Assembly (NCBI RefSeq): GCF_018278905.1
Contig: NZ_CP046600.1
Span: 3,596,001-3,660,000 of the forward strand
Reading direction: 5' to 3'
DNA length: 64,000 nucleotides
Source of the DNA: Mycobacterium spongiae
GTDB lineage: Bacteria > Actinomycetota > Actinomycetes > Mycobacteriales > Mycobacteriaceae
Shown piece by piece: positions 26,658 through 36,446 of this stretch. The first letter of the stretch is position 1, and every line of letters starts with the position of its first letter. Made by a program: the position numbers and the translations under genes. The notes under the pieces were generated by a model. That model had not been told where the DNA came from. It made no database searches and was given only the letters and a program-made list of their open reading frames with translations.

Positions 26658-27219
26658 CCGCTTCGGCCTCGATCTCCCCCACGAGCGCCGCCACCACGCC
26701 GAAGGCGAAGTAGAGGGCTGGTAGCCATGGCGCCACACCGAATAGGCCATCGGAGCCCTCGGTGTACCTGAACACGTCGGCGGCTACAAGCCCGATTTCG
26801 ACTACCACTCCGACAACCGCGGCCAGAGCTCCGCACACGGCCGCGAATCGATCGCCGAGCACACACCAGGTAATCGCGGCAAGAGCGCTGATCAGTACCG
26901 TGATCGGAGTCGCCGGCGACGCATGCAGCAACGCGGTCGTGGCGTAAATGCCCAGCACGGCAGCGACCCCGGCCAACCCGTGGCGCACGCTCACCGTGGA
27001 GCGGACCGCCGGTAGGTGCAACCGCAGTTCGGCAAGCATGACGGTGGCGATGGCAACGAGGATCGGAAACCATATCGGGCTGCTCCACAGGAAGGGAACT
27101 CGATGCGAAGCCGAGAGGTATTCGGTGGTGCCGGTGATGACGTGACAGCGATCGCCAATCAGCCCAGCCCCAGCCCCGAGGGCGAACACCAAGGTCGCGA
27201 CCGAAACGCGCAGCTTCAT
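26641..27219 (-). CDS. membrane protein, 192 aa, possible INSIG-like
   Basis: Six hydrophobic segments span the protein. The motif GDRCHVITGTTEY followed by PIWFPILVAIA recalls INSIG-domain bacterial proteins, but the match is by eye and weak. It converges with the SDR gene, overlapping its end by 17 bases. The ATG start is at 27219. Function unknown. Confidence 0.6.
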   Translation of the reverse strand: MKLRVSVATLVFALGAGAGLIGDRCHVITGTTEYLSASHRVPFLWSSPIWFPILVAIATVMLAELRLHLPAVRSTVSVRHGLAGVAAVLGIYATTALLHASPATPITVLISALAAITWCVLGDRFAAVCGALAAVVGVVVEIGLVAADVFRYTEGSDGLFGVAPWLPALYFAFGVVAALVGEIEAEAATPGR

Positions 27220-27256
27220 GGCCGCACTCTAGTCGCCGCTACCCCGCCCGGCCTGC

Positions 27257-28114
27257 CTACGAGAGTGACAGCACGGTCTCTATCACCACCGCTGAGCCAC
27301 TGGCCGCGACCGTGATCGCCAGTGCCACCCAATCCACCAGCTTCGGCCGTGCCGGGTTCGCCGAGAGCTGGCCGGTGCCGCCGCGAGCAGCAATCGCATC
27401 CCCCATCTCATCAGCGCGCCGCAGCGTGACCGTCATGGCCGCGGCAAGCAGATCGATCAGCTCCCGGGCGCGCCGTTTGCGTCGAGCCTTGCGGCCCTTC
27501 GCTATTCGCTTCGGCCGCAGTCGGCGGGCAGCGTAGAGCACCTGGAACTCGTCAATCAACATCGGGAAGGCGCGCAGCGCGAGCGCCAGAGCGACCGCCC
27601 ACTCGTCGACCGGGATGCGCAACAGCCGCAGTGGCCGACCCAAAGTCGCTACCGCAGGACCGATTTCGGCGACATTCGTGGTCCAGGACACCATCGCACC
27701 CAGACCCAACAACACGATCGACAGCGCGGTGATCCGCAGGAAATGCAACGCACCGCCAAGCCCGAGCTCGACTCCGCCGACGGAGATCACCGGGCTGCCG
27801 CCAGCTAGGGCAGCGGTCACGCCGCCGACGGCCAGCACGATCCACAACCAGCGAGGTACCGACGGCAGCGCTCCACGCGGAATATGGGCGATGCGCGCCG
27901 CCGCCAGTACCAGTGCGGCCACGACCCCGATCGTCAACCATCCCGGATAGAACGTCAGCAACGCCGAAACGCCAAGAACCACCAGCAGTTTGGTGCCGGC
28001 CCACAAGTCGTGGATGGCCGATCCACCCGGAACCGGAACCAGCAGCACCACCGGGCGCCCGGAACGGCGTGCCTCCTCTTGTCCGTTCGGAGACCCCGAA
28101 GCAACAGACGTCAT
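27257..28114 (-). CDS. ECF transporter transmembrane subunit (EcfT/CbiQ-like)
   Basis: The 285-residue membrane protein has the EcfT coupling helices with Ala-Arg-Gly-like motifs ([19 protein letters not shown] and DAIAARG). It is the scaffold subunit that couples ATPases to the substrate-binding S component. It begins 5 bases after the ATPase/S-domain gene. It corresponds to Rv2325c. Confidence 0.9.
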   Translation of the reverse strand: MTSVASGSPNGQEEARRSGRPVVLLVPVPGGSAIHDLWAGTKLLVVLGVSALLTFYPGWLTIGVVAALVLAAARIAHIPRGALPSVPRWLWIVLAVGGVTAALAGGSPVISVGGVELGLGGALHFLRITALSIVLLGLGAMVSWTTNVAEIGPAVATLGRPLRLLRIPVDEWAVALALALRAFPMLIDEFQVLYAARRLRPKRIAKGRKARRKRRARELIDLLAAAMTVTLRRADEMGDAIAARGGTGQLSANPARPKLVDWVALAITVAASGSAVVIETVLSLS

Positions 28115-28119
28115 GGTCG

Positions 28120-30168
28120 CTACACCCCCCGCCCGCCGGCCGCGGTGGTCGGTACGGGTTCCAGAGCGCCGTCGCGCAACGCCAGTGTCCGCGGGCAGAG
28201 CCCTTCCATCCCGGTGAAGTCATGCGAAATGACCACGACCGTCAGGCCCCGCTCGCGGCGCAGGTCCTCCAGCATCCGCATCAAACCGCGCTGGCTGGCC
28301 GCGTCCAACCCCGCCAGCGGCTCGTCGAGGATCAACGCCCGCGGCGAACAGGCAAGCAATCCGGCTAGCACCACCCGACGCATCTGACCCCCGCTGAGCT
28401 GGTCGATGCCTCGCTTGGCGAGCGCGGGATCGAGCCCGACGGCGCCCAGCGCCGCACTTACCCGGTCTTCATCGCGTGGCGAAAAGCCCGCTGCTGAGGC
28501 AACTTCCCAGTCGACGCGGCTGCGCATGAGCTGCAACCGGGCGGCCTGGAATGACAACGCCACCGCGCCGACCTGCTCGTGAGTCGGCCGGCCGTCCAGC
28601 AAGCAGGCACCGCTGGTCGGGATGGTCAGCCCGGCCATGATCCACGCCAGCGTCGACTTGCCCGAGCCGTTGCCACCGTGAATCAATACCCCGTCACCCT
28701 GCTCGATCACAACGTTGATATCTCGCAGCGCAGTCTTGGCCCACGGCGTACCTCTGCCGTATTCGTGCCCGACACCCACAAGTTCAAGTACCGGCGGCTG
28801 CTCGCCATGCTCCGCACCGGCGGAAAGCACGGGAACATCCGTGGTTTCGACCATGGTGGTGTTGTCCGGCGAGTCGCTGAGATCGATCGTGCGGTCCGCG
28901 GACTCGGCCTCGGTGTTGTAGTGCGTGATGTGCACCAGCGCGGTCCGGTGCCGTTTCGTCAAGCCCGATATCACGCCGAGCAGGGCCTCCCGGCCTTGGC
29001 GGTCAACCATCGTGGTGACCTCGTCGGCGATGAGCATCGCCGGCTCTCGAGCCAACGCCGCTGCCAGCGCCAGCCGCTGCAGCTCGCCGCCGGACAAACT
29101 CCCGGTGTCGCGCTCAGCCAGGCCCGCAAGTCCCACTTCGCTCAGTAATTGGCCGACGTCGATCTTCGTGCCCGGCGGTAGACCCCACACCACGTCGTCA
29201 GCGACACGAGTGCCCAGGACCTGGCTTTCTGGATGCTGCAAGACAACCGCCGTGCCGCCCAACTTGCCAAGGCCGACCGCGCCGGGACGTTCCACGATGC
29301 CCGACGTCGGTTCGCGGCCGGCCAGCAGCAGCATCAGGGTGGTCTTCCCGGAACCGTTCGGCCCGGTGATCGCTACGTGCTCGCCGACGTGCAGGTCGAG
29401 GCTGACCTCGCGCAGCGCGTCTTGGCTCGAACCGGGATAGCGGAACCGCACATTGTCCAACCGCACCGGCACCGGCCCGATCGGGGCGTCGTCGTCGCCG
29501 GGTGCGGCGTCGAGTTTGTGCACGTCGGGGATTCCCCGCATCCGCTCTAGCAGGCGGGACAACGCCCACCATCCGAAGATCGACACGACGGTGATCCCGA
29601 TGGTGAAATGGCCGAGCACTATGAACGGCCAGTAGTGCAGCCCGTCGGCGAGATAGCGCTTCAAGTCTTCGCCGACGCTCTCCAGATGGATCCGCGCCAA
29701 GAACGAAGCCAGCCCGTCCATGTTTGCGGTCATGACTTTGAAAATCAGGTGCCGCAGTCGGGTCAGGGCCGCCAGCATGCCGACCATCAACGCGCCGAAC
29801 GCCAAGCCGGCGAACACCGCGGCCACGACCACCGTGGGGGTGCCCCGGCCCTTGCGCTTGATGACGCCGGTAAGTCCACCGATGTAGGCGCTGTGGACGA
29901 CCCCCATGAAGCCGCCCAACCCAGCAATGAGGAACGCAATCATCCCTGCGGCGATGGTCGCCGCCGTGAGCGCGCGCAGCCGATATCGATAGGCCAGCAG
30001 GGCCATGGGCACGGTGCCCAGCAACGCCAGTCCGGCCGCGAACGGGACGACGACGGAGATGATGGCGGTCACTGCGCACAGCGCCGCCATCACCGCAGCC
30101 TGAGCCAACTCGCCCGGTCGCAGTGGTCCACCGCGACGGTGCGCGGGGAGGGGGCCGGACGCGGTCAC
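28120..30168 (-). CDS. ECF transporter: S-like domain fused to two ATPases
   Basis: Residues 1-210 contain about six membrane segments resembling DUF2232/S-component proteins. Two ABC ATPase domains follow, each with Walker A ([18 protein letters not shown]), signature ([16 protein letters not shown]) and Walker B (LIADEVT; LILDEPL). Together with the EcfT gene downstream this is a complete energy-coupling-factor importer in two genes. GTG at 30168 is chosen because longer frames run into the divergent MarR gene. It corresponds to Rv2326c. The substrate, probably a vitamin or metal, is unknown. Confidence 0.9.
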   Translation of the reverse strand: MTASGPLPAHRRGGPLRPGELAQAAVMAALCAVTAIISVVVPFAAGLALLGTVPMALLAYRYRLRALTAATIAAGMIAFLIAGLGGFMGVVHSAYIGGLTGVIKRKGRGTPTVVVAAVFAGLAFGALMVGMLAALTRLRHLIFKVMTANMDGLASFLARIHLESVGEDLKRYLADGLHYWPFIVLGHFTIGITVVSIFGWWALSRLLERMRGIPDVHKLDAAPGDDDAPIGPVPVRLDNVRFRYPGSSQDALREVSLDLHVGEHVAITGPNGSGKTTLMLLLAGREPTSGIVERPGAVGLGKLGGTAVVLQHPESQVLGTRVADDVVWGLPPGTKIDVGQLLSEVGLAGLAERDTGSLSGGELQRLALAAALAREPAMLIADEVTTMVDRQGREALLGVISGLTKRHRTALVHITHYNTEAESADRTIDLSDSPDNTTMVETTDVPVLSAGAEHGEQPPVLELVGVGHEYGRGTPWAKTALRDINVVIEQGDGVLIHGGNGSGKSTLAWIMAGLTIPTSGACLLDGRPTHEQVGAVALSFQAARLQLMRSRVDWEVASAAGFSPRDEDRVSAALGAVGLDPALAKRGIDQLSGGQMRRVVLAGLLACSPRALILDEPLAGLDAASQRGLMRMLEDLRRERGLTVVVISHDFTGMEGLCPRTLALRDGALEPVPTTAAGGRGV

Positions 30169-30287
30169 TTCAACAATTCTGCCAGGCCTGGCTCCATATG
30201 ATTTGCAGCACACCGCTCCCGGGGGGTTTTGCGCACGAAGGCCGGCACGACTGGTCCCACCTAGCAAAGCTATGAAACGATAGCCCG

Positions 30288-30776
30288 ATGGATTCATCCG
30301 CAGCCGCCGCCAACGGGGCCACGGTCGGCGGGCCCGCGCCGGGCCTAGGGGCGGATTTGCTGGGCGTCGTCGCGCAGCTCAACCGGCTGGCTACCCAGCG
30401 AATTCAGATGCCACTACCCGCCGCACAGGCCAGGCTGTTGGCCACCATCGAGGCTCAGGGGGAAGCTCGGATCGGCGACCTGGCAGCCGTCGATCACTGT
30501 TCGCAACCGACAATGACCACCCAGGTGCGACGACTCGAAGACGCCGGCCTGGTCGCCAGAACCGCCGACCCGGGGGATGCCCGAGCGGTCCGTATCCACA
30601 TCACATCTGAGGGGATTCGAACCCTGAACACGGTGCGCGCCGACCGCGCCGCCGCCATCGAACCCCAACTCGCCCGACTCGAGCCGACGGACCGCCAGGT
30701 GCTCGCGGAGGCGGTCGAGGTATTGCGCCGTCTGCTCGACAACGCCGCCGCGGCGCCAAGCCGCAACACACTGTGA
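30288..30776 (+). CDS. MarR-family regulator
   Basis: The 162-residue winged-HTH protein has [20 protein letters not shown] for recognition and the [13 protein letters not shown] wing. It corresponds to Rv2327 and is divergent from the ECF transporter, which is its probable target. The 119-base gap between them should hold the operator, but I see no clear palindrome. Confidence 0.9.
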   Translation: MDSSAAAANGATVGGPAPGLGADLLGVVAQLNRLATQRIQMPLPAAQARLLATIEAQGEARIGDLAAVDHCSQPTMTTQVRRLEDAGLVARTADPGDARAVRIHITSEGIRTLNTVRADRAAAIEPQLARLEPTDRQVLAEAVEVLRRLLDNAAAAPSRNTL

Positions 30777-30889
30777 ACAAGTGGGTGCATCCGGTGTTTT
30801 GAGACCGCTCTGGCGAGTAGAAACAAACTGAACGTCGATCGGTCTGGTGTGATGAGGCGGAGAGGTGGCGGCATGCGGACCGAGGCATC

Positions 30890-33226
30890 GTGATACCGAG
30901 CGCCTCCCCGTTGACCGTGTGGGTCGGAGCCACGCGGTACGTCTTTCACCCCGGCCCTCCCCCCGGCCGCGATATTCGTGTCGGCCGCGGCGCCCAGTGC
31001 GACGTCCGCCTGGATTGGCCCGGCCCCATGTACCGAGACGCGACCGGGCAGTACCTCCCCGACGTGCTGCTGCGATTCACGAGCGCGGGGTGGATGGCCA
31101 TCGATAGCGGCCACACCGGCATCTTCGTCGACGGTGCCCGCGTGTCGACGGTGGATATCCGCGACGGTCAGGCGATCATCGTCGGCGATCCGCAGCGGGG
31201 GCCACGGCTGATCTTCCAGCTCACGACCCCGATGGGGCCGACCGATCGACCCACCCACCAACCTGGCGCCGCGGCGTACCCGCCACCGGCCCCGCCCCAC
31301 CCGGGTCAGCCGACGCAGCCATTGCGGGCCGAAACCGCCGCCGGCGCGATGCCGGCATCCCCCCTCGAGCGAACCACCAGTCCCATGAAATTGCCGCCTT
31401 CGTCGGCTGGGGCGGCACAGCGGCCCCCGCGAGAGCCGGTGCGGCCCGAAAGTCGCGGGCCGGCGGAGCGTGCGGCGGAGGTGACGCAACAGTCGCCGTC
31501 CGCGCATCCCGACACCGCCTCCGGCGAAGTGGCATCACCAACCAGCCGTCTGCCGCTGAAGTCCGGCGCCCGCACGATCGGTGTGGCCGCATATCAGCTG
31601 GGACTTAGCGTCGATGGGCACACGGTGCTCTCGGACGTGTCGTTTACCGCGCGCCCGGGCTCGATGATCGCGGTCATCGGGCCGTCGGCGACCCGCAATG
31701 CTTCCTTGCTGGGGCTGGTTGGCGCCACCCGCCCGGCTAGTTCCGGAGTGCTCACGGTGGATGGCCATGATGTGGGCGCCGAGCCCGAGTGGATGCGATC
31801 GCGCATCGGGGTAGTACCTCGCGACGACCGCGTGCACCCGCACTTGACGGTCGAAGGCGCGGTGGAGTTTGCCGCCGAACTGCGGCTGCCCCCGGACAGC
31901 TCCCCCGACGATCGCCGCCGGCTGGTCGACCAGGTGATCGACGAACTCGAATTGACCGAGCACCGCACAACCCGGATCGCCAAGCTTGGTCCCGAAACGC
32001 GCCGATGCGCATCGATGGCAGTCGAATTAATAACCCGGCCGTCGCTGTTGGTCGTCGATCAGCCGAGGGCCGGGAGCGATCCTGGGCACGAAGCCCACGT
32101 CATGGCGACGCTGCGCCGGCAGGCCGATCTTGGCTGCGTGGTCGTGATGACCACCTCATCGCTCGCCCACCTGGACATGTGTGACCAGGTGCTGGTGCTC
32201 ACCGCCGACGGCACAGTGGCCTTCGCCGGGCCACCCAAAGACGTCGAATCCGCCATGGGCACTGCCCATTGGCCGGGCGTCTTGGAGCGGGTCGCCGCCG
32301 ATCCCGAGGGAGCCCACCGGGCGTTCCTGCGCCGGCGACCTGCGACACCGGCGGCGCCGGCAGTAGCCGACCCAGAGCCTGCGCCTATCGAGCTCACTCT
32401 CGGGCAACAGATCTGGCTGGTCGCCCGCCGCCAAGCCCGACTATTGGTTGGCGACCGGCCTTATTGCCTCTTCCTGGCGGTGCTGCCGTTCGCGTTGGCG
32501 GCGATGACGCTGCTGATTCCCGGGGACTCCGGCCTGGCCCGGGCGGATCCTTCGGGCACCAACCCACACGAACCGGTTGAGATCTTGGCCGCGCTCAATA
32601 TTGCCGCGGTGATCATCGGCTTCGCGTTGACGATCCGCGACCTGGTTGGGGAGCGCCGCATCTTTCGCCGCGAACAGTCTGTCGGTCTGTCAGCAACGGC
32701 CTACCTGGCGGGCAAAGTCATCGTGTTCAGCGTGGCCGCAGCAGTCCAGACAGCCATCCTCACCACCATCGTCATCGCCGTCAAAGGCGGGCCCGCGCGC
32801 GGCGCCGTCCTGTTGCACAATCCGGCTGTTGAGCTCTACGTGAGCGTGGCAGCCACGGCCATCGTTTCGGCGGTCGTGGGGCTGGCGCTGTCCTCGCTGG
32901 GGACGTCGCTGCGGGAGGTGCTGCCGCTGCTGGTGCCGGCGATCCTCGCGTCCCTGCTTTTCGCCGGGGGCCTGATTGGGCTGGTGGGCACGTGGGGCTT
33001 CGACCAGATCTCGTGGCTCATCCCGGCCCAGTGGGGTTTCGCCGCGTCGGCTTCCACCGTCGATATGCGCAGAGTGGAATCGCTGACTACCGACGTCGCG
33101 CCGTGGACCCACTACTGGGGCTGGTGGATGTTCGACATGATCATCCTGCTCGGACTGGGCGCGCTATGGGCGGGATTCGTCCGCTACCGGCTACGGCGGC
33201 CATGGGTGAGAAATTGTTATCGCTGA
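30890..33226 (+). CDS. FHA-ABC membrane protein with degenerate ATPase
   Basis: The layout resembles Rv1747: an N-terminal FHA domain (residues 1-110), a Pro-rich linker (120-225), an ABC ATPase (230-450) and an ABC2-type six-helix membrane part (about 525-770). All ATPase motifs are altered. Walker A reads GPSATRNAS (264-272) without Lys. The Q-loop Gln is Arg311, and the signature LSGGQ is LGPET (366-370). Walker B ends DQ instead of DE (390-391), and the H-loop His is Ser (about 423). The FHA keeps VGR (31-33) but the usual S-x-x-H is gone. It is a full-length open frame, so a pseudo-transporter or signalling protein is more likely than a fresh pseudogene. GTG start, weak ribosome binding site. 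Confidence 0.85.
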   Translation: MIPSASPLTVWVGATRYVFHPGPPPGRDIRVGRGAQCDVRLDWPGPMYRDATGQYLPDVLLRFTSAGWMAIDSGHTGIFVDGARVSTVDIRDGQAIIVGDPQRGPRLIFQLTTPMGPTDRPTHQPGAAAYPPPAPPHPGQPTQPLRAETAAGAMPASPLERTTSPMKLPPSSAGAAQRPPREPVRPESRGPAERAAEVTQQSPSAHPDTASGEVASPTSRLPLKSGARTIGVAAYQLGLSVDGHTVLSDVSFTARPGSMIAVIGPSATRNASLLGLVGATRPASSGVLTVDGHDVGAEPEWMRSRIGVVPRDDRVHPHLTVEGAVEFAAELRLPPDSSPDDRRRLVDQVIDELELTEHRTTRIAKLGPETRRCASMAVELITRPSLLVVDQPRAGSDPGHEAHVMATLRRQADLGCVVVMTTSSLAHLDMCDQVLVLTADGTVAFAGPPKDVESAMGTAHWPGVLERVAADPEGAHRAFLRRRPATPAAPAVADPEPAPIELTLGQQIWLVARRQARLLVGDRPYCLFLAVLPFALAAMTLLIPGDSGLARADPSGTNPHEPVEILAALNIAAVIIGFALTIRDLVGERRIFRREQSVGLSATAYLAGKVIVFSVAAAVQTAILTTIVIAVKGGPARGAVLLHNPAVELYVSVAATAIVSAVVGLALSSLGTSLREVLPLLVPAILASLLFAGGLIGLVGTWGFDQISWLIPAQWGFAASASTVDMRRVESLTTDVAPWTHYWGWWMFDMIILLGLGALWAGFVRYRLRRPWVRNCYR

Positions 33227-33633
33227 CCCACACCACGGATTGACGGCCGCTGGGGAATTTCGGTCCGAGGGTGATGCCCGCGATGCGGCCGCCCGAGTAC
33301 CAGAAATGTTGTGTCGGAGTGCGCGACGAAATCTGAGGCACCGTTGCGATCAGCCGGCGGGACAGCGGCATCCATGGGATATGCGTACTGCGCCGTGGGG
33401 ACCCTGGTGGCGACGTCGAACCTCGTGACCCGAGTCAGCACTGGGAGGGCGTCTCTGGTTATGTGCCCGTCGTTATAGCCCGGGTCTTCCATCGCTGCGA
33501 ACAGCGACGCACCGTCGGGCGTCAGCGTCAGCCCCTCCAGCGCCCGATTGCGGCGCGGCCCAGAGGGCTGCGTGGACATCGACAGACCCGGCGGCAACGT
33601 GAACTCACCCAGGTAGGCGAGCATCGGTGTCAC
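33190..33633 (-). pseudogene. phytase-like esterase remnant (frameshifted)
   Basis: One minus frame (33633 to about 33360) reads ALEGLTLTPDGASLFAAMED and TRVTRFDVATRVPTAQYAYP, the pattern of the 'esterase-like activity of phytase' domain, and then loses sense. A second frame just downstream continues with GITLGPKFPSGRQ and VVWVSDNNFSP, the end of the same domain. So there is at least one frameshift, and both the N-terminus and the C-terminus are missing. Confidence 0.65.
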
Positions 33634-33639
33634 TCGGTA

Positions 33640-34374
33640 TCAGATGACCGCTGCGACAAGCAGCCCGACCAGGTAGGTGGCGGCGACGGCGACCGCGCCG
33701 AACATCAACTGGCGGGAGGCGGCCCACCACACTGGTTTGCGGGTGAACGGCGCAGTCAGGCCACCCGCGATCAGCAGCCCACCCGCGCCGCACAGCAGCC
33801 CGGCGGACAGCGACCCATATCCAAGAAGGTAGGGGAACAACGGGATCAGCGCTCCAATGGCGAACATGACGAACGACACCATCGCGGCCACCCTGGCGGA
33901 CGGCTTCTCGGCAGGGTCAATGCCGATCTCCTGCACCATGTGGAAATTGACCGCACGGTCCTCGTCGCGGTGGATCTCTTCGGTGGCGGCCCGCGCGGTT
34001 TTCTCGGTCATACCCATGTCGACCAGCATGTCGACAAGTTCAGCCCGCTCGGCGTGCGGTCGGCCTCGCAGGAACCTGCGCTCGAGGCGGACCTCGGACT
34101 CAATCTGCTCGTTCGACGTGGTCACCGAGGTGTACTCGCCGATTGCCATCGAGAATGCGCCCGCCAGCAAACCGGCGATGCCGCTAACCATGGTGGTATG
34201 GGCGCTTTCACCGGCGGCCACACCTGCGATCAGAGCGGTGTTACTCACCAATCCGTCCATCGCGCCGAAAGTGGCCGCCCGCAGCCAGCCGCCGCTGACA
34301 TCGGAATGGGTGTGCCCAACGTCGTGCGCCGGTTGGGGATGCTGCGTCGAATCGCCTGAGCCTGGCTGGGACAT
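33640..34374 (-). CDS. VIT/CCC1-family metal transporter
   Basis: The 244-residue protein carries GAMDGLVSNTALIAGVAA, GLLAGAFSMAIGEYTSVTTS (with the metal-path Met/Glu) and a cytoplasmic helical loop rich in Glu, followed by three hydrophobic helices. These features define the VIT1/CCC1 Fe(II)/Mn(II) transporters. In bacteria they export or sequester iron and manganese. ATG at 34374 leaves a divergent promoter gap with the acyl-CoA oxidase; the longer reading to 34545 overlaps it. Confidence 0.88.
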   Translation of the reverse strand: MSQPGSGDSTQHPQPAHDVGHTHSDVSGGWLRAATFGAMDGLVSNTALIAGVAAGESAHTTMVSGIAGLLAGAFSMAIGEYTSVTTSNEQIESEVRLERRFLRGRPHAERAELVDMLVDMGMTEKTARAATEEIHRDEDRAVNFHMVQEIGIDPAEKPSARVAAMVSFVMFAIGALIPLFPYLLGYGSLSAGLLCGAGGLLIAGGLTAPFTRKPVWWAASRQLMFGAVAVAATYLVGLLVAAVI

Positions 34375-34504
34375 GCCCCCATCTAACGACCGAGCGCAGC
34401 CATCATCGAAACTCGCCCCGCCGTAGCCCGTCGCTTCATCCAGCCGCGAGCCCCGTTTGACCCCGAATGGTTTTCCAGGCACGGGTGGCGGGTTACCGTC
34501 GGGT

Positions 34505-36445
34505 ATGGCGCCGGACATGACAAGCACTGCCGAACATCTGCGCAACGCGCTGGACGGGCGTTGGCGTGACGTGAAGAACGAGACGCGGGAAAAGCTGCAG
34601 CATGAGGCGTTCCGCCCGCACTACACCCCGAACACCGCCATCGCCCGCGCCAAAGTGGCCGAGCAGATGAGGATCCTCGCCGCCGCCGGAATCTCCGACG
34701 AGGGCTTCCGCAAGGAGCACGGCGGGACCGGCGATGTCGGTGCGGCGATCACGATGATCGAGATGGTCGCGATGTCGGATCTGTCCCTCATGGTCAAGGC
34801 CGGAGTGCAATGGGGCCTGTTCGGTGGTGCCGTCGAGAACCTCGGCACCGAACGCCACCACGACACCTACGTCCCCAAGATCATCAACCTGGAACTCCTC
34901 GGCTGTTTCGCCATGACCGAGACCGGACACGGCAGTGACGTCCAGGCGCTGGAAACAACAGCGACCTATGACGCCCACACCGAAGAGTTCATTGTCCACT
35001 CCCCCACTCCGTCAGCCCGCAAGGACTACATCGGAGGTGCCGCCGAAACCGCGACTATTGCAGCGGTTTTCGCGCAGTTGGTCACCACGACCGGCGGCGA
35101 GGCAGTCAACCATGGCGTGCACTGCGTGTTGGTGCCCATCCGGGACGCGGCGGGCAATGATCTTCCTGGTGTGACGACGTCGGACTGCCACTACAAAGGG
35201 GGGCTGCCCGGCGTCGACAACGGCCGCATCGTGTTCGACCAGGTACGCGTACCGCGGGAGAACCTGCTGAACAAGTACGGCGACGTCGCACCGGACGGCA
35301 CCTATAGCTCACCGATCGACAACCCGAACCGCCGGTTCTTCACCATGATCGGCACCCTCATCCGGGGCCGAGTCACCGTCGGTGGTAGCGCAGCCGCCGC
35401 TGCTCGCGTCGCGCTGGACATCGCCACCCGATATGCGTTGCAACGCAGGCAATTCAGCGCTCCTGACGATGACCGCGAAGTGCTGATCATGGATTATCTG
35501 GTCCACCAGCGGCGGCTGCTGCCGTTGATCGCGCGGTCGTATGCGTTGCAGTTCGCACAAAACGAGCTGGTATCCAAGTGCCACGACTTACAAACGTCGG
35601 ACGTCGTCGACGCCGACGAGCAGCGCGAGCTGGAAGCCCGCGCCGCCGGGCTGAAAGCTGCCAATACCTGGCACGCGAGCCGGGCTATCCAAGAGGCGCG
35701 CGAGGCCTGCGGCGGAGCGGGCTATATGGCCGAGAACCGGCTGATCGAGCTGCGGGCGGACACCGACGTGTTCACCACCTTCGAAGGTGACAACCATGTG
35801 CTGACCCAGTTGGTGGCCAAGGAGCTGCTCACCGCCTACGCCGACGACATCCGAAGCATGAGCCCAGTCGAATGGGTACGCTTCGCCGCCAATGCCGTCG
35901 GCGATCGCGTGATGAAACGCACCGCGGCCGAGGCGATCATGCAGCGGATCGTGGACGCGCGCCAGGACAGCGAAGAGGAAGGCAGCCTGTTCAACCGCGG
36001 CACCCAGGTCAACATGTTTGAGGAGCGTGAGGACTATCTGCTGTCGTCGGTCGCGCGCCGCCTGCAGGGCAAGTCCAAAGAGATGTCGGCGTTCGATGCG
36101 TTCAATGCCGTGCAGGACCATGTGATGCACGCCGCTGCGGCCCACATTGACCGCGTAGTGCTGGAAGCGTTTGTCGCCGGGATCGAGGCGTGCCCAGACC
36201 CGGAGGCCCGCAGACTGCTCGGCATCGTGTGCGACCTGTATGCGCTGACGGTGATCGAGGAGGACAAGGCCTGGTTCATCGCGCACCGGTACCTGTCCAC
36301 CGAGCGGGCCAAGGCGGTGACTCGTGGCATCAACGATCGGTGTCGGGCGCTGCGCCCACACGCCGAGACACTCGTCGACGGCTTCGGTATTCCAGCGCCG
36401 CTGCGTTACGCGGAGATGCTGCAACCCGAGACGTCATCGGACTGA
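34505..36445 (+). CDS. acyl-CoA oxidase/dehydrogenase-like enzyme
   Basis: The 646-residue protein has the acyl-CoA dehydrogenase middle domain (FAMTETGHGSDVQALETTAT) and the C-terminal helical domain. The likely catalytic Glu lies in DVFTTFEGDNHVLTQLVAK, as in peroxisomal-type acyl-CoA oxidases, and a C-terminal extension of about 180 residues is typical of that group. It should oxidise acyl-CoA to enoyl-CoA. Whether O2 or an electron-transfer protein is the acceptor cannot be told. ATG at 34505 (or 34517) is likelier than the first ATG at 34457. No partner beta-oxidation gene is adjacent. Confidence 0.85.
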   Translation: MAPDMTSTAEHLRNALDGRWRDVKNETREKLQHEAFRPHYTPNTAIARAKVAEQMRILAAAGISDEGFRKEHGGTGDVGAAITMIEMVAMSDLSLMVKAGVQWGLFGGAVENLGTERHHDTYVPKIINLELLGCFAMTETGHGSDVQALETTATYDAHTEEFIVHSPTPSARKDYIGGAAETATIAAVFAQLVTTTGGEAVNHGVHCVLVPIRDAAGNDLPGVTTSDCHYKGGLPGVDNGRIVFDQVRVPRENLLNKYGDVAPDGTYSSPIDNPNRRFFTMIGTLIRGRVTVGGSAAAAARVALDIATRYALQRRQFSAPDDDREVLIMDYLVHQRRLLPLIARSYALQFAQNELVSKCHDLQTSDVVDADEQRELEARAAGLKAANTWHASRAIQEAREACGGAGYMAENRLIELRADTDVFTTFEGDNHVLTQLVAKELLTAYADDIRSMSPVEWVRFAANAVGDRVMKRTAAEAIMQRIVDARQDSEEEGSLFNRGTQVNMFEEREDYLLSSVARRLQGKSKEMSAFDAFNAVQDHVMHAAAAHIDRVVLEAFVAGIEACPDPEARRLLGIVCDLYALTVIEEDKAWFIAHRYLSTERAKAVTRGINDRCRALRPHAETLVDGFGIPAPLRYAEMLQPETSSD

Positions 36446-36446
36446 A

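Noticed and set aside
33463-34359. 298-codon plus-strand ORF opposite the VIT gene
   Set aside because: Arg/Gln/His-rich antisense product with no family resemblance; the minus-strand VIT gene explains the region.
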